A stretch of 50,944 bases of DNA, from positions 1-50,944 of the forward strand of contig SCPZ01000103.1 of assembly GCA_004299305.1 (NCBI GenBank), in the 5' to 3' direction. Both the position numbers and the translations under genes were made by a program. Source of the DNA: Methylobacter sp. GTDB taxonomy: Bacteria > Pseudomonadota > Gammaproteobacteria > Methylococcales > Methylomonadaceae. Under the pieces are notes generated by a model that saw only the letters and a list, made by a program, of their open reading frames with translations, was not told where the DNA came from and ran no database searches. Below are positions 17,034 to 25,737 of this stretch, piece after piece; the first letter of the stretch is position 1; each line of letters begins with the position of its first letter.

Positions 17034-17894
17034 TCAAAATTTCCAAAGCAACAAGGCTTGCGGCAGGCTTTCGTGCAACCCTTTAATGCCGTATTTGTTA
17101 TTCCAGTACTGATATTCGATGCCGACATAAAGATGGTTGCCGACTCCAAAAAAATCGCCGACATCCAAACGTAATTGCGGCTGCGCCAAGACACTACCCG
17201 CATAACTAGGCCCTTTCGGGCCGATAAAATCGGCAAAACCTTCCAAACTCCAGTGCGTGCCGAATAGTGCGAAAGGAAGTTTCCAGGCCGGCGTAATTTG
17301 CCAGGAGCTTTTGAAAGAAACCGGTTCCAAAACATCATGCCGCAAGAAATCGACGCTAAACAGCTGAAAACCCGGCAAGTTAAAATCGACATTGAAACCA
17401 TATAATATGATGCGGGCGCCACTACGATCGCTGTCCAAATTTTCACCGGCATTAACGCCTGCCGCTAAATTCAAGTCTTTAAACAAACCGTAAGATAATG
17501 TTTTTCCAGTTATCTTACTTAAACTTAAATAGCTGTAAAACTCGCCATAGAGATTCACTTGCGAGGATTCGCCTTGCTCCGAAATCAAGGTATCCATAAA
17601 AAGGAAATTACGACCCAGCGCCCAGCCGTCAGCATGGCTTAGCGTAATAATGGAATAACTGACATCATCGGAGTTCTTCGGCATTTGATAGCCGTTTCCA
17701 TGTAAATATTGAATTTCGGTATCGCTCCAAGCAAATAGTTTTGCCTGAACGCTTAAAGGCCAAATGAAGAGTAACGTGCAAAATAGAAAGGGTATTAATG
17801 TAATAAAGCGCTGATATTTCAAACTCTTATTTTTCACAATGTTGTAACGCCTGTTTCTTGCTATTGTTTTTATGTAACTACTCACCCTATGCAA
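17034..17894 (-). CDS. Tsx/OmpK-like outer-membrane channel
   Basis: 286 residues. A basic N-terminus and hydrophobic segment (FITLIPFLFCTLLFIWPLSVQA, about 31-52) act as signal peptide. The mature part begins LFAWSDTEIQYLHGNGY, the opening strand of Tsx/OmpK-type nucleoside-specific channels. Alternating aromatic strands follow, with YVGIEYQYWNNKYGIKG near the end and a C-terminal Phe after LLLWKF, as an outer-membrane barrel needs. The family admits nucleosides; substrate here is inferred only. The initiating Met may be downstream of 17894. Confidence 0.75.
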   Translation of the reverse strand: MHRVSSYIKTIARNRRYNIVKNKSLKYQRFITLIPFLFCTLLFIWPLSVQAKLFAWSDTEIQYLHGNGYQMPKNSDDVSYSIITLSHADGWALGRNFLFMDTLISEQGESSQVNLYGEFYSYLSLSKITGKTLSYGLFKDLNLAAGVNAGENLDSDRSGARIILYGFNVDFNLPGFQLFSVDFLRHDVLEPVSFKSSWQITPAWKLPFALFGTHWSLEGFADFIGPKGPSYAGSVLAQPQLRLDVGDFFGVGNHLYVGIEYQYWNNKYGIKGLHESLPQALLLWKF

Positions 17895-17928
17895 TGCTGG
17901 CCCCTGTCATGTTCAAAGCTTCCATGTA

Positions 17929-17988
17929 GGCAAAGCCAGCTTTGCACTCCTATAACACATTTTTCTGGAGTCCAAAGCTGGCTTTGGA
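17929..17988. repeat. Palindromic repeat of the 'GCAAAGC' type
   Basis: GCAAAGCCAGCTTTGCACTCC-like left arm and GGAGTCCAAAGCTGGCTTTG right arm pair with two mismatches around a 16-base loop. Related hairpins occur within 10280-10350 and 8335-8395. It lies upstream of the Tsx-like gene. Confidence 0.6.
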
Positions 17989-18021
17989 CAACAAGAATCG
18001 GCTTTGCGGTTAAAAAGGGGG

Positions 18022-18255
18022 AGTAGTTACGTTTTTATCATGATTGATTCAATTTAAACCAACGCTCTACAACTGCGACTCACATATTTTTGAATCAAAA
18101 CACCAGGTATTAACAAGAAATTTTTGAGAGGAATGCCACTCTAACACCAGCGAGTCAAAGCTATAAATTATCATTTAATCAATTAGTTATGACAATCACA
18201 GTCTAAACTTAACAGCTGCACCGACTTTATCTTACTTAAAAAAACGTAACTACTC
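18022..18255. repeat. Putative 234-bp MITE with perfect 16-bp terminal inverted repeats
   Basis: GAGTAGTTACGTTTTT at 18022-18037 is exactly mirrored by AAAAACGTAACTACTC at 18240-18255. A further GTAACTACTCA occurs at 17875-17885. No coding capacity is seen. It fills much of the 585-bp spacer 17895-18479, in which I find no gene. Confidence 0.6.
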
Positions 18256-18479
18256 AGCATGAAAGTAAGCATAAGCTTACAGTATTTACAGAAACTTACT
18301 ATCTTAATTTGACGTTAGTGGACAATTAAAACATCCATTTATCCACTCTTCCTGACCGATAGATTTTTTATAAAATCTTTATATACTTATCCATCGCGGT
18401 GGAGTTTATCGCTAAAGGTTTAGCCGCCGTTTTTCCAATATTGGGGCAAGCTGCGGGGTGATAAACACATTCCATCAAG

Positions 18480-19184
18480 CTAATTTTCCCCCATGTTTAA
18501 CCGATACCCGACCCCCGCTTCGGTTAATAAATAACGCGGGCGGGCTGGATCGGCCTCAATCTTATGACGCAGTTGTCCCATATAAATTCGCAAATAGTGG
18601 CTGTGTTCAATGTAAGAAGCTCCCCAAACTTTTTCCAGCAATTGCCGATGAGTTACCACGAAACCGGCGTTGCGCACCAATACGCAGAGCAAACGGAATT
18701 CTGTGGGAGTCAAGTGAATCTCCTGCTCTCCGACAAAAACCCGCCGCCGGGTTAATTCTATTTTCAGCTCATCAACCTGAAAACACTCCTGAGCGCCGCC
18801 ACCGGGTAACTTGGCAACGCGCCTGAGCAAGGCTTTGATGCGGGACATCAGTTCTGCGGTGCTGAACGGTTTAGTCAGGTAATCGTCGGCGCCGTTGTCC
18901 AGCGCCTGGGTAATATCGCTTTCTTGATCACGAGCCGAAAGCACTATGATAGGCAACCCGGACCAAGTGCGCAGACGGCGGATAACGTCTTGACCATCGA
19001 TGTCCGGCAATCCTAAGTCAAGAATAAGCAAGCCGGGGTGACGATTGCGGGCGGCAGTCAAGCCCTCGCGTCCGCTTGCAATAGCAAATACCGTATAACC
19101 CTGGCTTTCCAGCGCAGTCGTCAGCAACGTTCGGAGCTGTGGATCATCTTCAATCAGCAAAAGTAATGGGCCTGTGGTTTTCAT
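18480..19184 (-). CDS. KdpE-like response regulator (OmpR family), paralogue 1
   Basis: 234 residues from ATG 19184; the frame is open farther but this start lies five bases after the kinase stop and begins PLLLLIEDDPQLRTLL. Receiver domain with acidic pocket EDD, phospho-acceptor Asp in LLILDLGLPDIDG (about 53), and Lys in DDYLTKPFS. The winged-helix C-terminus has LTPTEFRLLCVLVRNAGFVVTHRQLL and the KdpE-like HSHYLRIYMGQLRHKIE. It closely resembles the second KdpE at 36639, but its operon carries nhaD, a porin and apbE rather than kdpFABC. Confidence 0.9.
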   Translation of the reverse strand: MKTTGPLLLLIEDDPQLRTLLTTALESQGYTVFAIASGREGLTAARNRHPGLLILDLGLPDIDGQDVIRRLRTWSGLPIIVLSARDQESDITQALDNGADDYLTKPFSTAELMSRIKALLRRVAKLPGGGAQECFQVDELKIELTRRRVFVGEQEIHLTPTEFRLLCVLVRNAGFVVTHRQLLEKVWGASYIEHSHYLRIYMGQLRHKIEADPARPRYLLTEAGVGYRLNMGEN

Positions 19185-19188
19185 GGGG

Positions 19189-20737
19189 TCAGCCTTTTTC
19201 TTCCGAATCGATAGTAGGGGGCGCTTCCAACACCGGAAGATGCAGTTGAAACACCGACCCGCCTGGGCTGCGCTTAGTTGCGTGAATTTCACCGCCATGA
19301 GCTTCGACAATGGCGCGGCAAATGGACAAGCCCAAACCGACGCCGCTTTGCGCGCTTTCTGCGTGAATTCGGAAAAACTTGTCGAAAATCTTTTCCTGCA
19401 TGTTCTCAGGGATGCCCAAGCCGCTATCCGCCACGGCTATCGACAGGCCAAACGCTGTGGTTTCAACCGAAATATCGATAGGCAATCCAGGCGGTGAATA
19501 TTTGTCGGCATTATCCAGTAAATTCACCATGACTTGCTGTAACAATACCGCATCGACATAAACCAACGCCTGCCCATCCGGCATAACCACATTGACTTGC
19601 CGACTTGTCAGTTTTTTGTCGAGACGGCGTAACGCGCTGCCGATAATCTCCTCCGGCGCGCACCATTGCCGGTTAAGCACCACTTCGCCCGCTTCCAGAC
19701 GGGCCATTTCCAGAATTTTGGTAGTCAGGTCGGACATGCGCTGGGCTTCCTCACTGATCGCGCTCGCCAATTTTCTTTTCCTGTCCTCATCCAATTGCCC
19801 CGTATCCGTTTCCAAGGTACTGGCGGCGCAGACGATGGCAGCCAGCGGCGTTCTTAAATCATGGGAAATACTGCTGAGCAGGGAGTTACGCAGGGTTTCC
19901 GCCTGCATTTTCAAGGTCGCGTCCTTGGCTTGTTCCGCTAAGCTGGCTCTTTCTAAAGCGTGGCTGATTTGATTGATAAAAGCGCCTAACAGTTCGCGTT
20001 GTTCGGGCAGGAATATTCGGCGCGGATTGACGGACTCAAGCGCCAGCACGCCAATGGTTCCGGTTGAACTATTAAGGGGAATATAAACAGTCGGCACGAT
20101 GCCGGTGCTGCCATACTCCATCTGTCCCTGAGTGAAGACCTGCTGAGCCATGCCTAAATCGACAGCTTGCAAAGAAATCTCCATTGGGGGGGCGATTGGA
20201 TAACGCAACCTGCCATTACGGTCAGGAAATAACAAGGTATTGCGCCCGCCGAATTCAACATGAAGATGCCGCACGCCGATTTCGATGATTTCCTTTTCCG
20301 AACAGGCTTCGGTCAGCTCTTTACTTAATCGGTAAAGAGCAGATACCCGTCGTTCGCGATGTTCGGCGATCCGGGCTTGATGGCGGACACTTGCCGCTAA
20401 ATTGCTGGTTACCACGCCGACCACCAGCATGACCGCCAACCCGACTAGGTTTTCCGAGTCGGCAATGGCGAAAGAAAAAATCGGTGGCGCAAAGAAATAC
20501 GCGAAGGCAGCGGCACTGGTCAGTGAGGCGAGAATAGAAGGCCAAAGACCGAGACGAATAGCGATGAAACACACCCAGCAAATACACCAGCAGGATATTG
20601 CTGGGCGTCAGCATGTCCCGAAACGGCCAGTCGATTAACGTTAGCAGTAAGGGAAAAACGATTCCCCAAAGCCAATAAAGATTGGGAAATTCGCTTCGCT
20701 GACGGTCGAAAGTTTTTTCTGGTTGTACTCTATGCAT
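19189..20737 (-). pseudogene. Short KdpD-like sensor kinase with a 2-nt slippage frameshift
   Basis: The 5' part, from ATG 20737, encodes a basic N-terminus and the first membrane helices of a KdpD DUF4118 domain (PNLYWLWGIVFPLLLTLIDW, then NILLVYLLGV). The 3' frame continues CFIAIRLGLWPSILAS and carries the rest of the four-helix domain, a GAF domain (about 115-265 of the 3' frame), HisKA (SSISHDLRTPLAAIV) and HATPase (GLGIPENMQEKIFDKFFR, GVGLGLSICRAIVEAHGG). The frames meet at a GT dinucleotide tract (AC on the + strand, 20569-20574); one extra GT would join them into about 516 residues. The N-terminal KdpD ATPase and USP domains are absent altogether. It follows apbE and precedes the regulator gene by four bases. 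It may be inactive, phase-variable or a sequencing error. Confidence 0.8.
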
Positions 20738-20741
20738 AAAA

Positions 20742-21752
20742 TCACATAGCCGCAAAGGCTTTGCTCATGTGTTCCGTGAGCTTGTTGTCGCCATCGTAAA
20801 TGAGCAGCACTTTGAGCTGCTCCGTCGCTGCAATTCTAGCCGCTTCCGTTTCCCCCACACAAAGCAGCGCGGTATCCCAAGCATCCGCCCACGCCGGGTC
20901 CTCGTGCATCACTGTGACTGAATGCAATCGGTGGGTCACCGACCGCCCGGTCTTGGGGTTCAGGATATGGGAATAGCTTTGCCCATTCTGCTCGAAGAAA
21001 TTCCGGTAGGTTCCTGCCGTCATAATGGCAATACCCTGTTGTTCCCTGACCTCAATGACTTTCTGGACCGCGCGGCTAAAGGGCGTCGGCGTTTCGACGG
21101 CAACCCGCCAATTATCGCCGTTGGCTTTGCGGCCTTTGACCATCATTTCGCCGCCTATTTCAACCAGGTAATTGTTGACGCCCAATGCTTCCAGGAGCTT
21201 GGCGACCACGCCCACGCTGTAACCTTGCGCGATGGAAGACAAATCGATCTTGAGTTTGGGATCTTTCTTCCTGATACGCTGATTGACCGCATCCACTTCC
21301 AGAAGCCCCATGCCGACATGGGGTAACAGCGCGTCGATTTCGTGCTGGGCAGGAACCCGGTTTTCGTGCTGGGCAAAGCCCCACAGGTCAAACAAAGGCT
21401 TCACGGTCAGGTCATAACAGCCGTCCGAGCGTTCGTAAACGGTCTGGGCGATGGTCAGCAGTTCGGCGATCTCTTTAGATACCAATAACCACGTGGTTCT
21501 TTCCTGCCGGTTAATGCGCGAAATTTCGGAATCTTCGCGGTAATTGGATAATTGGGCATCGATTTCGGCCAGCGTCGTCGAGACTTGGCGGCGAACTTCC
21601 TCCAACGAGGTTGATGTGCCGTCTAAAACCAGCTTGATGTGGTAAGTCGTCCCCTGCGTCTCTCCAGACAACTCGGATTCACGAGATGATTTCTGGCACC
21701 CCGACAGGGCAAAGACAATCAGTAATAGTGCAATCAGCCAATTTATTTTCAT
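20742..21752 (-). CDS. apbE: ApbE, FAD:protein FMN transferase (lipoprotein)
   Basis: 336 residues from ATG 21752, chosen for the AGAGG six bases upstream. A lipoprotein signal LLLIVFALSGC places it on the membrane facing the periplasm. ApbE motifs are GTTYHIK, SDGCYDLTVKPLFDLWGF, LDLSS-type IDLSSIAQGYSV, VEIGGEM, SHILNPKTGRSV and the metal-binding DAWDTALLCVG. ApbE moves FMN from FAD onto Thr/Ser of FMN-binding domains such as NqrB/C and RnfG. No such target protein is encoded in this window. It begins 45 bases after the porin gene ends and its stop precedes the kinase ATG by four bases. Confidence 0.93.
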   Translation of the reverse strand: MKINWLIALLLIVFALSGCQKSSRESELSGETQGTTYHIKLVLDGTSTSLEEVRRQVSTTLAEIDAQLSNYREDSEISRINRQERTTWLLVSKEIAELLTIAQTVYERSDGCYDLTVKPLFDLWGFAQHENRVPAQHEIDALLPHVGMGLLEVDAVNQRIRKKDPKLKIDLSSIAQGYSVGVVAKLLEALGVNNYLVEIGGEMMVKGRKANGDNWRVAVETPTPFSRAVQKVIEVREQQGIAIMTAGTYRNFFEQNGQSYSHILNPKTGRSVTHRLHSVTVMHEDPAWADAWDTALLCVGETEAARIAATEQLKVLLIYDGDNKLTEHMSKAFAAM

Positions 21753-21797
21753 CGTATCCTCTCTAATCTTAATTGCAATGATCACATCACGAGGGCG

Positions 21798-22967
21798 TCA
21801 AAATTGAACGACTGCATCCACTCCCAATAAAACTTGGTCAGTCCGTTGCCCTCCGTCGAAAGGAGCTATTTGCGCATGGCTCCAGTCGTAACGGAGTTCG
21901 GGGCGGATCATCAACCAACTCTTGGGTTTCCAGTTCACTCCGGCGGTCATTGCGTAATAGTTGGCGGCGCCTGCCGAATAGCGGACCCCGTTGTGATCCC
22001 GAAACCATTCACCACGCACACCCAGTCCCCAGGTATCGGCCATCTGATAGGTGAGGTATTGGACGATGGAATACCACTCGGCATTTTGTCCCTGAGCAAC
22101 GGCATTCTGTTGGGTTCCCCGGTCGTGTTGGAGCACGTAATGCCATTTTCCGAGGTTTTGCTGGGCAATTGCCGAGTAATACATCAGCTCAGAACGCTGG
22201 TTTTTGTAGACATCGCCCTGCAACACCGAAAAGGAAACCGTGGTGCCGGTCTTGGCATTGGTCCAGGTCAGTCCGCTCGTGTGGCTCATGGCACCTAAAT
22301 CCCGTACAAAATTGTCCGCGCCCGTTATCGCACCAAAGTTTAGGCTCCATTGCTCGTTTAGCGCATAGCTAAACAGCGCTCCAGTCGCGGTAAAAGGGGA
22401 GGACTTGAAGCTGTAGGAGTGCGAGGAAAAGAAATTCAGTGGCGATGGCACCGACTCGTAACCGATGATGCCGTAAAAATGGCCGAATTTTCCGCTCAAG
22501 CCGTTACCGATCGGCGCAAAAACCTCCACGTAAGCCTGTGGCAGGGCGATGTCGTAAAAACGCAGATCGCGTTGGCTGATCAAACCCATATCCCAATGTC
22601 CGGTTGCCTGGGTATAGCGGGCATCCGTTCCGAACATAAAGTCGAAACGCCCACCTACATCCCAGCTTGTGTCTTTGAAGACGGCTTTTTCGATAAACAG
22701 ATTCAACTGGTACAAATGAAACTCACCGGTTCGGTCAGTCATGGAGACCGGGCCGTTGTTGCGGTCACTCGGATTATCAATATTGTGGTTGATACCGCCC
22801 GCCGCCCAACCGCCGAGATTCAGCCCATAAGCTTGCTGTCCGGTCCAACTGGACGCATCTTTTCCAGACAGTTCGGAAATCAACCCAGCAGGCGTGCCAT
22901 CTGCAATCGCTACATTACTTAGTATCAAAATACTGCAAACACTTAATAAGGAGTTTCGTATGGACAT
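21798..22967 (-). CDS. Outer-membrane beta-barrel porin (BBP2-like)
   Basis: 389 residues from ATG 22967, where TAATG joins it to the nhaD stop; the frame extends upstream within nhaD but that part has no signal peptide and is rejected. Signal peptide SLLSVCSILILSNVAIADG, then GLNLGGWAAGGINHN and alternating strands with FHLYQLNLFIEKAV, RLDF-like RFDFMFGTDA and a final Gln-Phe (VDAVVQF). The pattern is that of a family of large bacterial porins of unknown solute. Genetic coupling to an inner-membrane Na+/H+ antiporter is unusual. Confidence 0.8.
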   Translation of the reverse strand: MSIRNSLLSVCSILILSNVAIADGTPAGLISELSGKDASSWTGQQAYGLNLGGWAAGGINHNIDNPSDRNNGPVSMTDRTGEFHLYQLNLFIEKAVFKDTSWDVGGRFDFMFGTDARYTQATGHWDMGLISQRDLRFYDIALPQAYVEVFAPIGNGLSGKFGHFYGIIGYESVPSPLNFFSSHSYSFKSSPFTATGALFSYALNEQWSLNFGAITGADNFVRDLGAMSHTSGLTWTNAKTGTTVSFSVLQGDVYKNQRSELMYYSAIAQQNLGKWHYVLQHDRGTQQNAVAQGQNAEWYSIVQYLTYQMADTWGLGVRGEWFRDHNGVRYSAGAANYYAMTAGVNWKPKSWLMIRPELRYDWSHAQIAPFDGGQRTDQVLLGVDAVVQF

Positions 22968-24412
22968 TAGAATTTGCCTCCATTTATAAAAAAAAGCGTA
23001 ACGATGCTGGCGAAAAAACCTAATAAAATGGCGGGCATCCAACGCAAATGCAGGGTAAAAGTATAGCCTTCGCCTTCTTTCATATTGCCTTTCATTAATC
23101 CCAATACATGCAGCGCAGGCGCAGAACCAATCGCCAACAAACTGCCGCCGACACCCAAGGTTAGGGTTAATAACAGCCATTGTCCAATGGGAAGGTTGGG
23201 ATGCATATTTAACACGGCAAACATCAAGGTGCCGTTATCAATGGACGAGGATGACAAGCCGATCAAGATATTGGCTACGGTGGGACTGATTTCGGTAAAC
23301 AAATAATGTGCCATGGCATCCAAATAACCTAAAAAGCTCAGTGCTCCGACAATCATCATCGCACCATAGAAAAACAACAAGGTATCCCAATCGACACCGG
23401 CAATGCACTTGAAAACATCGAAACCTTTATTCGAATCACTAGGTTCTTGTGTTGCAGGTATTAAAAAATGACTCAATCTTTCAGTTTTAGTTAAATAATA
23501 AGCAAAAAATTGTAATATCGCTAAACCCAGCATCATTCCTGCTATCGCGGGCATATCAAGAAATACGTTCGATAAAATGGTAATGCTGAAGGTGAGGATA
23601 AATATAAAAATAACCCGCTTGCTGCCGCGCTTTAAAACCGGTGTTTCTTTGGCAAAGGCAGGCGTTTCTTTATTAACCGAAAAATACATAATGGATGCAG
23701 GCACTACAAAATTCACTATACAGGGAAGCGTTAAGGTAAAAAATTCAGTGAAATGCAGCGCGTTTTGTTGCCAAACGAAGAAGGTGGAAATACCGCCTAA
23801 AGGACTCATGGTACCGCCGGCATTAGCGGCGACCACGGCATTCAAGCCTGCTAAACCAACAAATCTAGGGTGATCTTTACCTATCACTAATATGATATAC
23901 CCCATCAACAAGCCCACCGTTAAGCTGCTGATTACTGTGGACAGTACAAAAGCCAACACACCGGTAATCCAAAATAATTGCCGATAACTGTACTGCCTAT
24001 TGGCTAATACAATGCGCAAAGCGTCGAAAATGCCCCGTTCGGTCATGGCATTTAAAAAAGTCATCGACACAGTAATAAACAGAAATAACTCCGCATAAGC
24101 CGTTAAATTACTTTGGAAACCGACGGCGACATTTTTTGCTGTGCCATATTCCACGCTATAAAAAACAAATATGGCAAGCCAGATTAATGCCGAAGCTAAT
24201 ACCATCGGTTTTGCTTTACTCAATTGATGCAAATCTTCGGTCATGGCGATGGCATAGGCAATGACAGTGACCGCAACCGCAAAATAACCGACAAAGTGGT
24301 TTTTTAAATCCAATTGTTGTGCAGCATCTTCTGCAAAAGCGAAAGAAGGAAAAAACAAAAGAAATGCTAAAACAAAAAAATGACGAATGTTGAGCTGGGG
24401 GAATTTTTTCAT
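22967..24412 (-). CDS. nhaD: NhaD-type Na+/H+ antiporter
   Basis: 481 residues with about 12-13 membrane helices, preceded by a cleavable-looking leader (FFVLAFLLFFPSFAFAEDAA), a known NhaD feature. Family signatures include LNAVVAANAGGTMSPLGGISTFFVWQ (residues split over helix 5-6), LIGLSSSSIDNGTLMFAVL and GVGGSLLAIGSAPALHVLGL. It belongs to the ion-transporter superfamily and exchanges internal Na+ or Li+ for external H+, mainly at alkaline pH. Its ATG overlaps by four bases the stop of a 57-codon ORF, and its TAA overlaps the porin ATG, so the three should be co-translated. Confidence 0.92.
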   Translation of the reverse strand: MKKFPQLNIRHFFVLAFLLFFPSFAFAEDAAQQLDLKNHFVGYFAVAVTVIAYAIAMTEDLHQLSKAKPMVLASALIWLAIFVFYSVEYGTAKNVAVGFQSNLTAYAELFLFITVSMTFLNAMTERGIFDALRIVLANRQYSYRQLFWITGVLAFVLSTVISSLTVGLLMGYIILVIGKDHPRFVGLAGLNAVVAANAGGTMSPLGGISTFFVWQQNALHFTEFFTLTLPCIVNFVVPASIMYFSVNKETPAFAKETPVLKRGSKRVIFIFILTFSITILSNVFLDMPAIAGMMLGLAILQFFAYYLTKTERLSHFLIPATQEPSDSNKGFDVFKCIAGVDWDTLLFFYGAMMIVGALSFLGYLDAMAHYLFTEISPTVANILIGLSSSSIDNGTLMFAVLNMHPNLPIGQWLLLTLTLGVGGSLLAIGSAPALHVLGLMKGNMKEGEGYTFTLHLRWMPAILLGFFASIVTLFFINGGKF

Positions 24413-24582
24413 TTGAACTCGCTTACGATTTTAGATAATGGAATATCGTTAAAATGCTTGCTGCGCTCAGTGATGAGCCGGAGTTTACGCCGTTCAAATT
24501 TTGCTGATTCAAGGGAAAGCTTCTCTTTTTGGCGAGATCCAAAACTGGAAACAACAAGATAAAGCAAGGTAAAAATGTCCAT
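24409..24582 (-). CDS. 57-aa single-pass membrane micro-protein coupled to nhaD
   Basis: ATG 24582 with AAGGA seven bases upstream opens a 57-codon frame whose TGA overlaps the nhaD ATG (ATGA). The product starts with a hydrophobic helix (MDIFTLLYLVVSSFGS, residues 1-16), followed by a strongly charged, mostly helical tail (EKLSLESAKFERRKLRLITE and onward to IVSEFK). I recognise no family. The Shine-Dalgarno, 4-base overlap and membrane-anchor layout make it more credible than the larger antisense-of-frame ORF at 24423-24620. A role as antiporter partner or assembly factor is inference. Confidence 0.65.
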   Translation of the reverse strand: MDIFTLLYLVVSSFGSRQKEKLSLESAKFERRKLRLITERSKHFNDIPLSKIVSEFK

Positions 24583-25033
24583 CCATAAATCCTTCTAATG
24601 GGTTTTAACGATGGAGTCATGCTAGGGTTTTTAAGGTAAATATTTCGTAATGATATGCTTACAAATAAAAAACAGATTATTGCGCTTATAGAAACAATCT
24701 GCGGCTATGCTTTGAATGAAGTTTTGCGCTTATTTGACTAAGCTGCGGTATTGATTAACCGGCTCAGGCGTGGACTATCGACTTAAGGTTTAACGGGGGG
24801 GTAATCGGAGAGTGCGTAAAAAATTGCCGATTGGCTCGAGACAACCGAAATAACATCACTGAATTTAATTTGTCCTGTGTCGCTCTTCCTTTATGCTCGG
24901 CCCTTGGCTGCGATAACTCATTTTGGTGTAAGTATTCAGACTCCTTAGCACCATACGGTTGACTTAACCATTAAACGGTTCGTTTAAAATTTTATGGCTA
25001 AATCATCCTATTGAAAAATATAGTGTTACGCCA

Positions 25034-25066
25034 AGACCTTCCAGGTTTTAAAAACCTGGAAGGTCT
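25034..25066. repeat. Perfect palindrome, 16-bp arms
   Basis: AGACCTTCCAGGTTTT faces AAAACCTGGAAGGTCT with one extra A at the centre. It lies between the divergent nhaD operon and the PepSY-like gene, so it is unlikely to be a terminator for either; a REP-type dispersed palindrome is more likely. The rest of the 720-bp spacer 24583-25302 shows no gene apart from the T-rich site at 25148. Confidence 0.7.
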
Positions 25067-25147
25067 AAATACGGTCGGGCTCTGAATAGTTACATTTTGG
25101 TCAGGAAAATTTATATTTCCTTTTTAGTTTTTTAGCTTCGGGCTTAA

Positions 25148-25178
25148 TTTTTACAATTTTTTTATAGTGTTTTTTATA
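25148..25178 (+). promoter_or_regulatory. Putative KdpE-type operator upstream of the PepSY/K+ channel pair
   Basis: TTTTTACAATTTTTTTATAG (25148-25167) contains half-sites TTTACA and TTTATA starting 11 bases apart, and a third TTTATA begins at 25173. The same 20-base string with two substitutions lies upstream of kdpF at 27341. The layout matches what I recall of the E. coli KdpE site (two T-rich half-sites separated by five bases). Binding is inferred. Confidence 0.5.
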
Positions 25179-25302
25179 GCATGTAACTAGTTGCTTGATG
25201 ACCTGTTTTACACGAACGGCTGTTTTTGAAGATCAATACAGCATCAATTGGGCGGGATTAATTCAAGCAGGTTCCCTACAAATTTCTTAGGAAACACTTT
25301 AT

Positions 25303-25629
25303 ATGAATAGCAAGCTTATTATCTTAGCATTGAGTCTTATGGCTCAAACTGCATTTTCAAACATAGCTCATTCAGCGGATACTTTACCCGGAGCGCCCGA
25401 TAGCGCGAATGTAAACATTACCAACCGCTATGCGCTGCCGCCCAGTAAGGTTAACATCGAACCCTGCCAACGGGAGGCGCTGCGTCTGCATCCGGGAGTG
25501 ATTGAAAAACAACGAATACTGCATCGGCACGGGAATTTCTTGGTACGGTTTCAGGTACAGGCGGATGACGGTTTTGACTGGTTTATGTTGTGCGACTTGG
25601 CAACAAGGAAGATCATTGATGCATTCTGA
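25303..25629 (+). CDS. Small periplasmic PepSY-like protein
   Basis: 108 residues. Signal peptide MNSKLIILALSLMAQTAFSNIAHSA, then a ~75-residue domain with EALRLHPGVIEKQRILHRHG and FLVRFQVQADDGFDWFMLCD, resembling a single PepSY unit (helix, then strands). Two cysteines (in EPCQREA and MLCDLA) could form a disulfide. Function unknown; it precedes the K+ channel gene by 108 bases and may share its promoter, which carries the KdpE-like site. Confidence 0.6.
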   Translation: MNSKLIILALSLMAQTAFSNIAHSADTLPGAPDSANVNITNRYALPPSKVNIEPCQREALRLHPGVIEKQRILHRHGNFLVRFQVQADDGFDWFMLCDLATRKIIDAF

Positions 25630-25737
25630 TGGATTTGCCCGGATTAGCTCCATAAATCCCGTTCTCACATGCTATCGAACGGATGATTTGACATTACAAT
25701 TGGCTGAATAACAAACTAAATTAAGAGGACAAAACTT

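Noticed and set aside
16870-17112. Small protein with Cys/His pattern (CQFCPHY)
   Set aside because: One CxxC-H pattern only, two overlapping frames, no ribosome site; chance is likely.
20742-21752. ApbE substrate (FMN-binding) site within NhaD or the porin
   Set aside because: Strings such as IDNGTLMFA in NhaD loosely resemble a flavinylation motif, but they lie in a conserved membrane segment of the antiporter family, not in an FMN-binding domain.
24423-24620. 65-aa leftward ORF upstream of nhaD
   Set aside because: It overlaps in another frame the 57-aa ORF, which has the better ribosome site, membrane helix and the ATGA overlap with nhaD.
25034-25066. Rho-independent terminator
   Set aside because: The palindrome lies between divergent genes and lacks a T-run beyond the stem.
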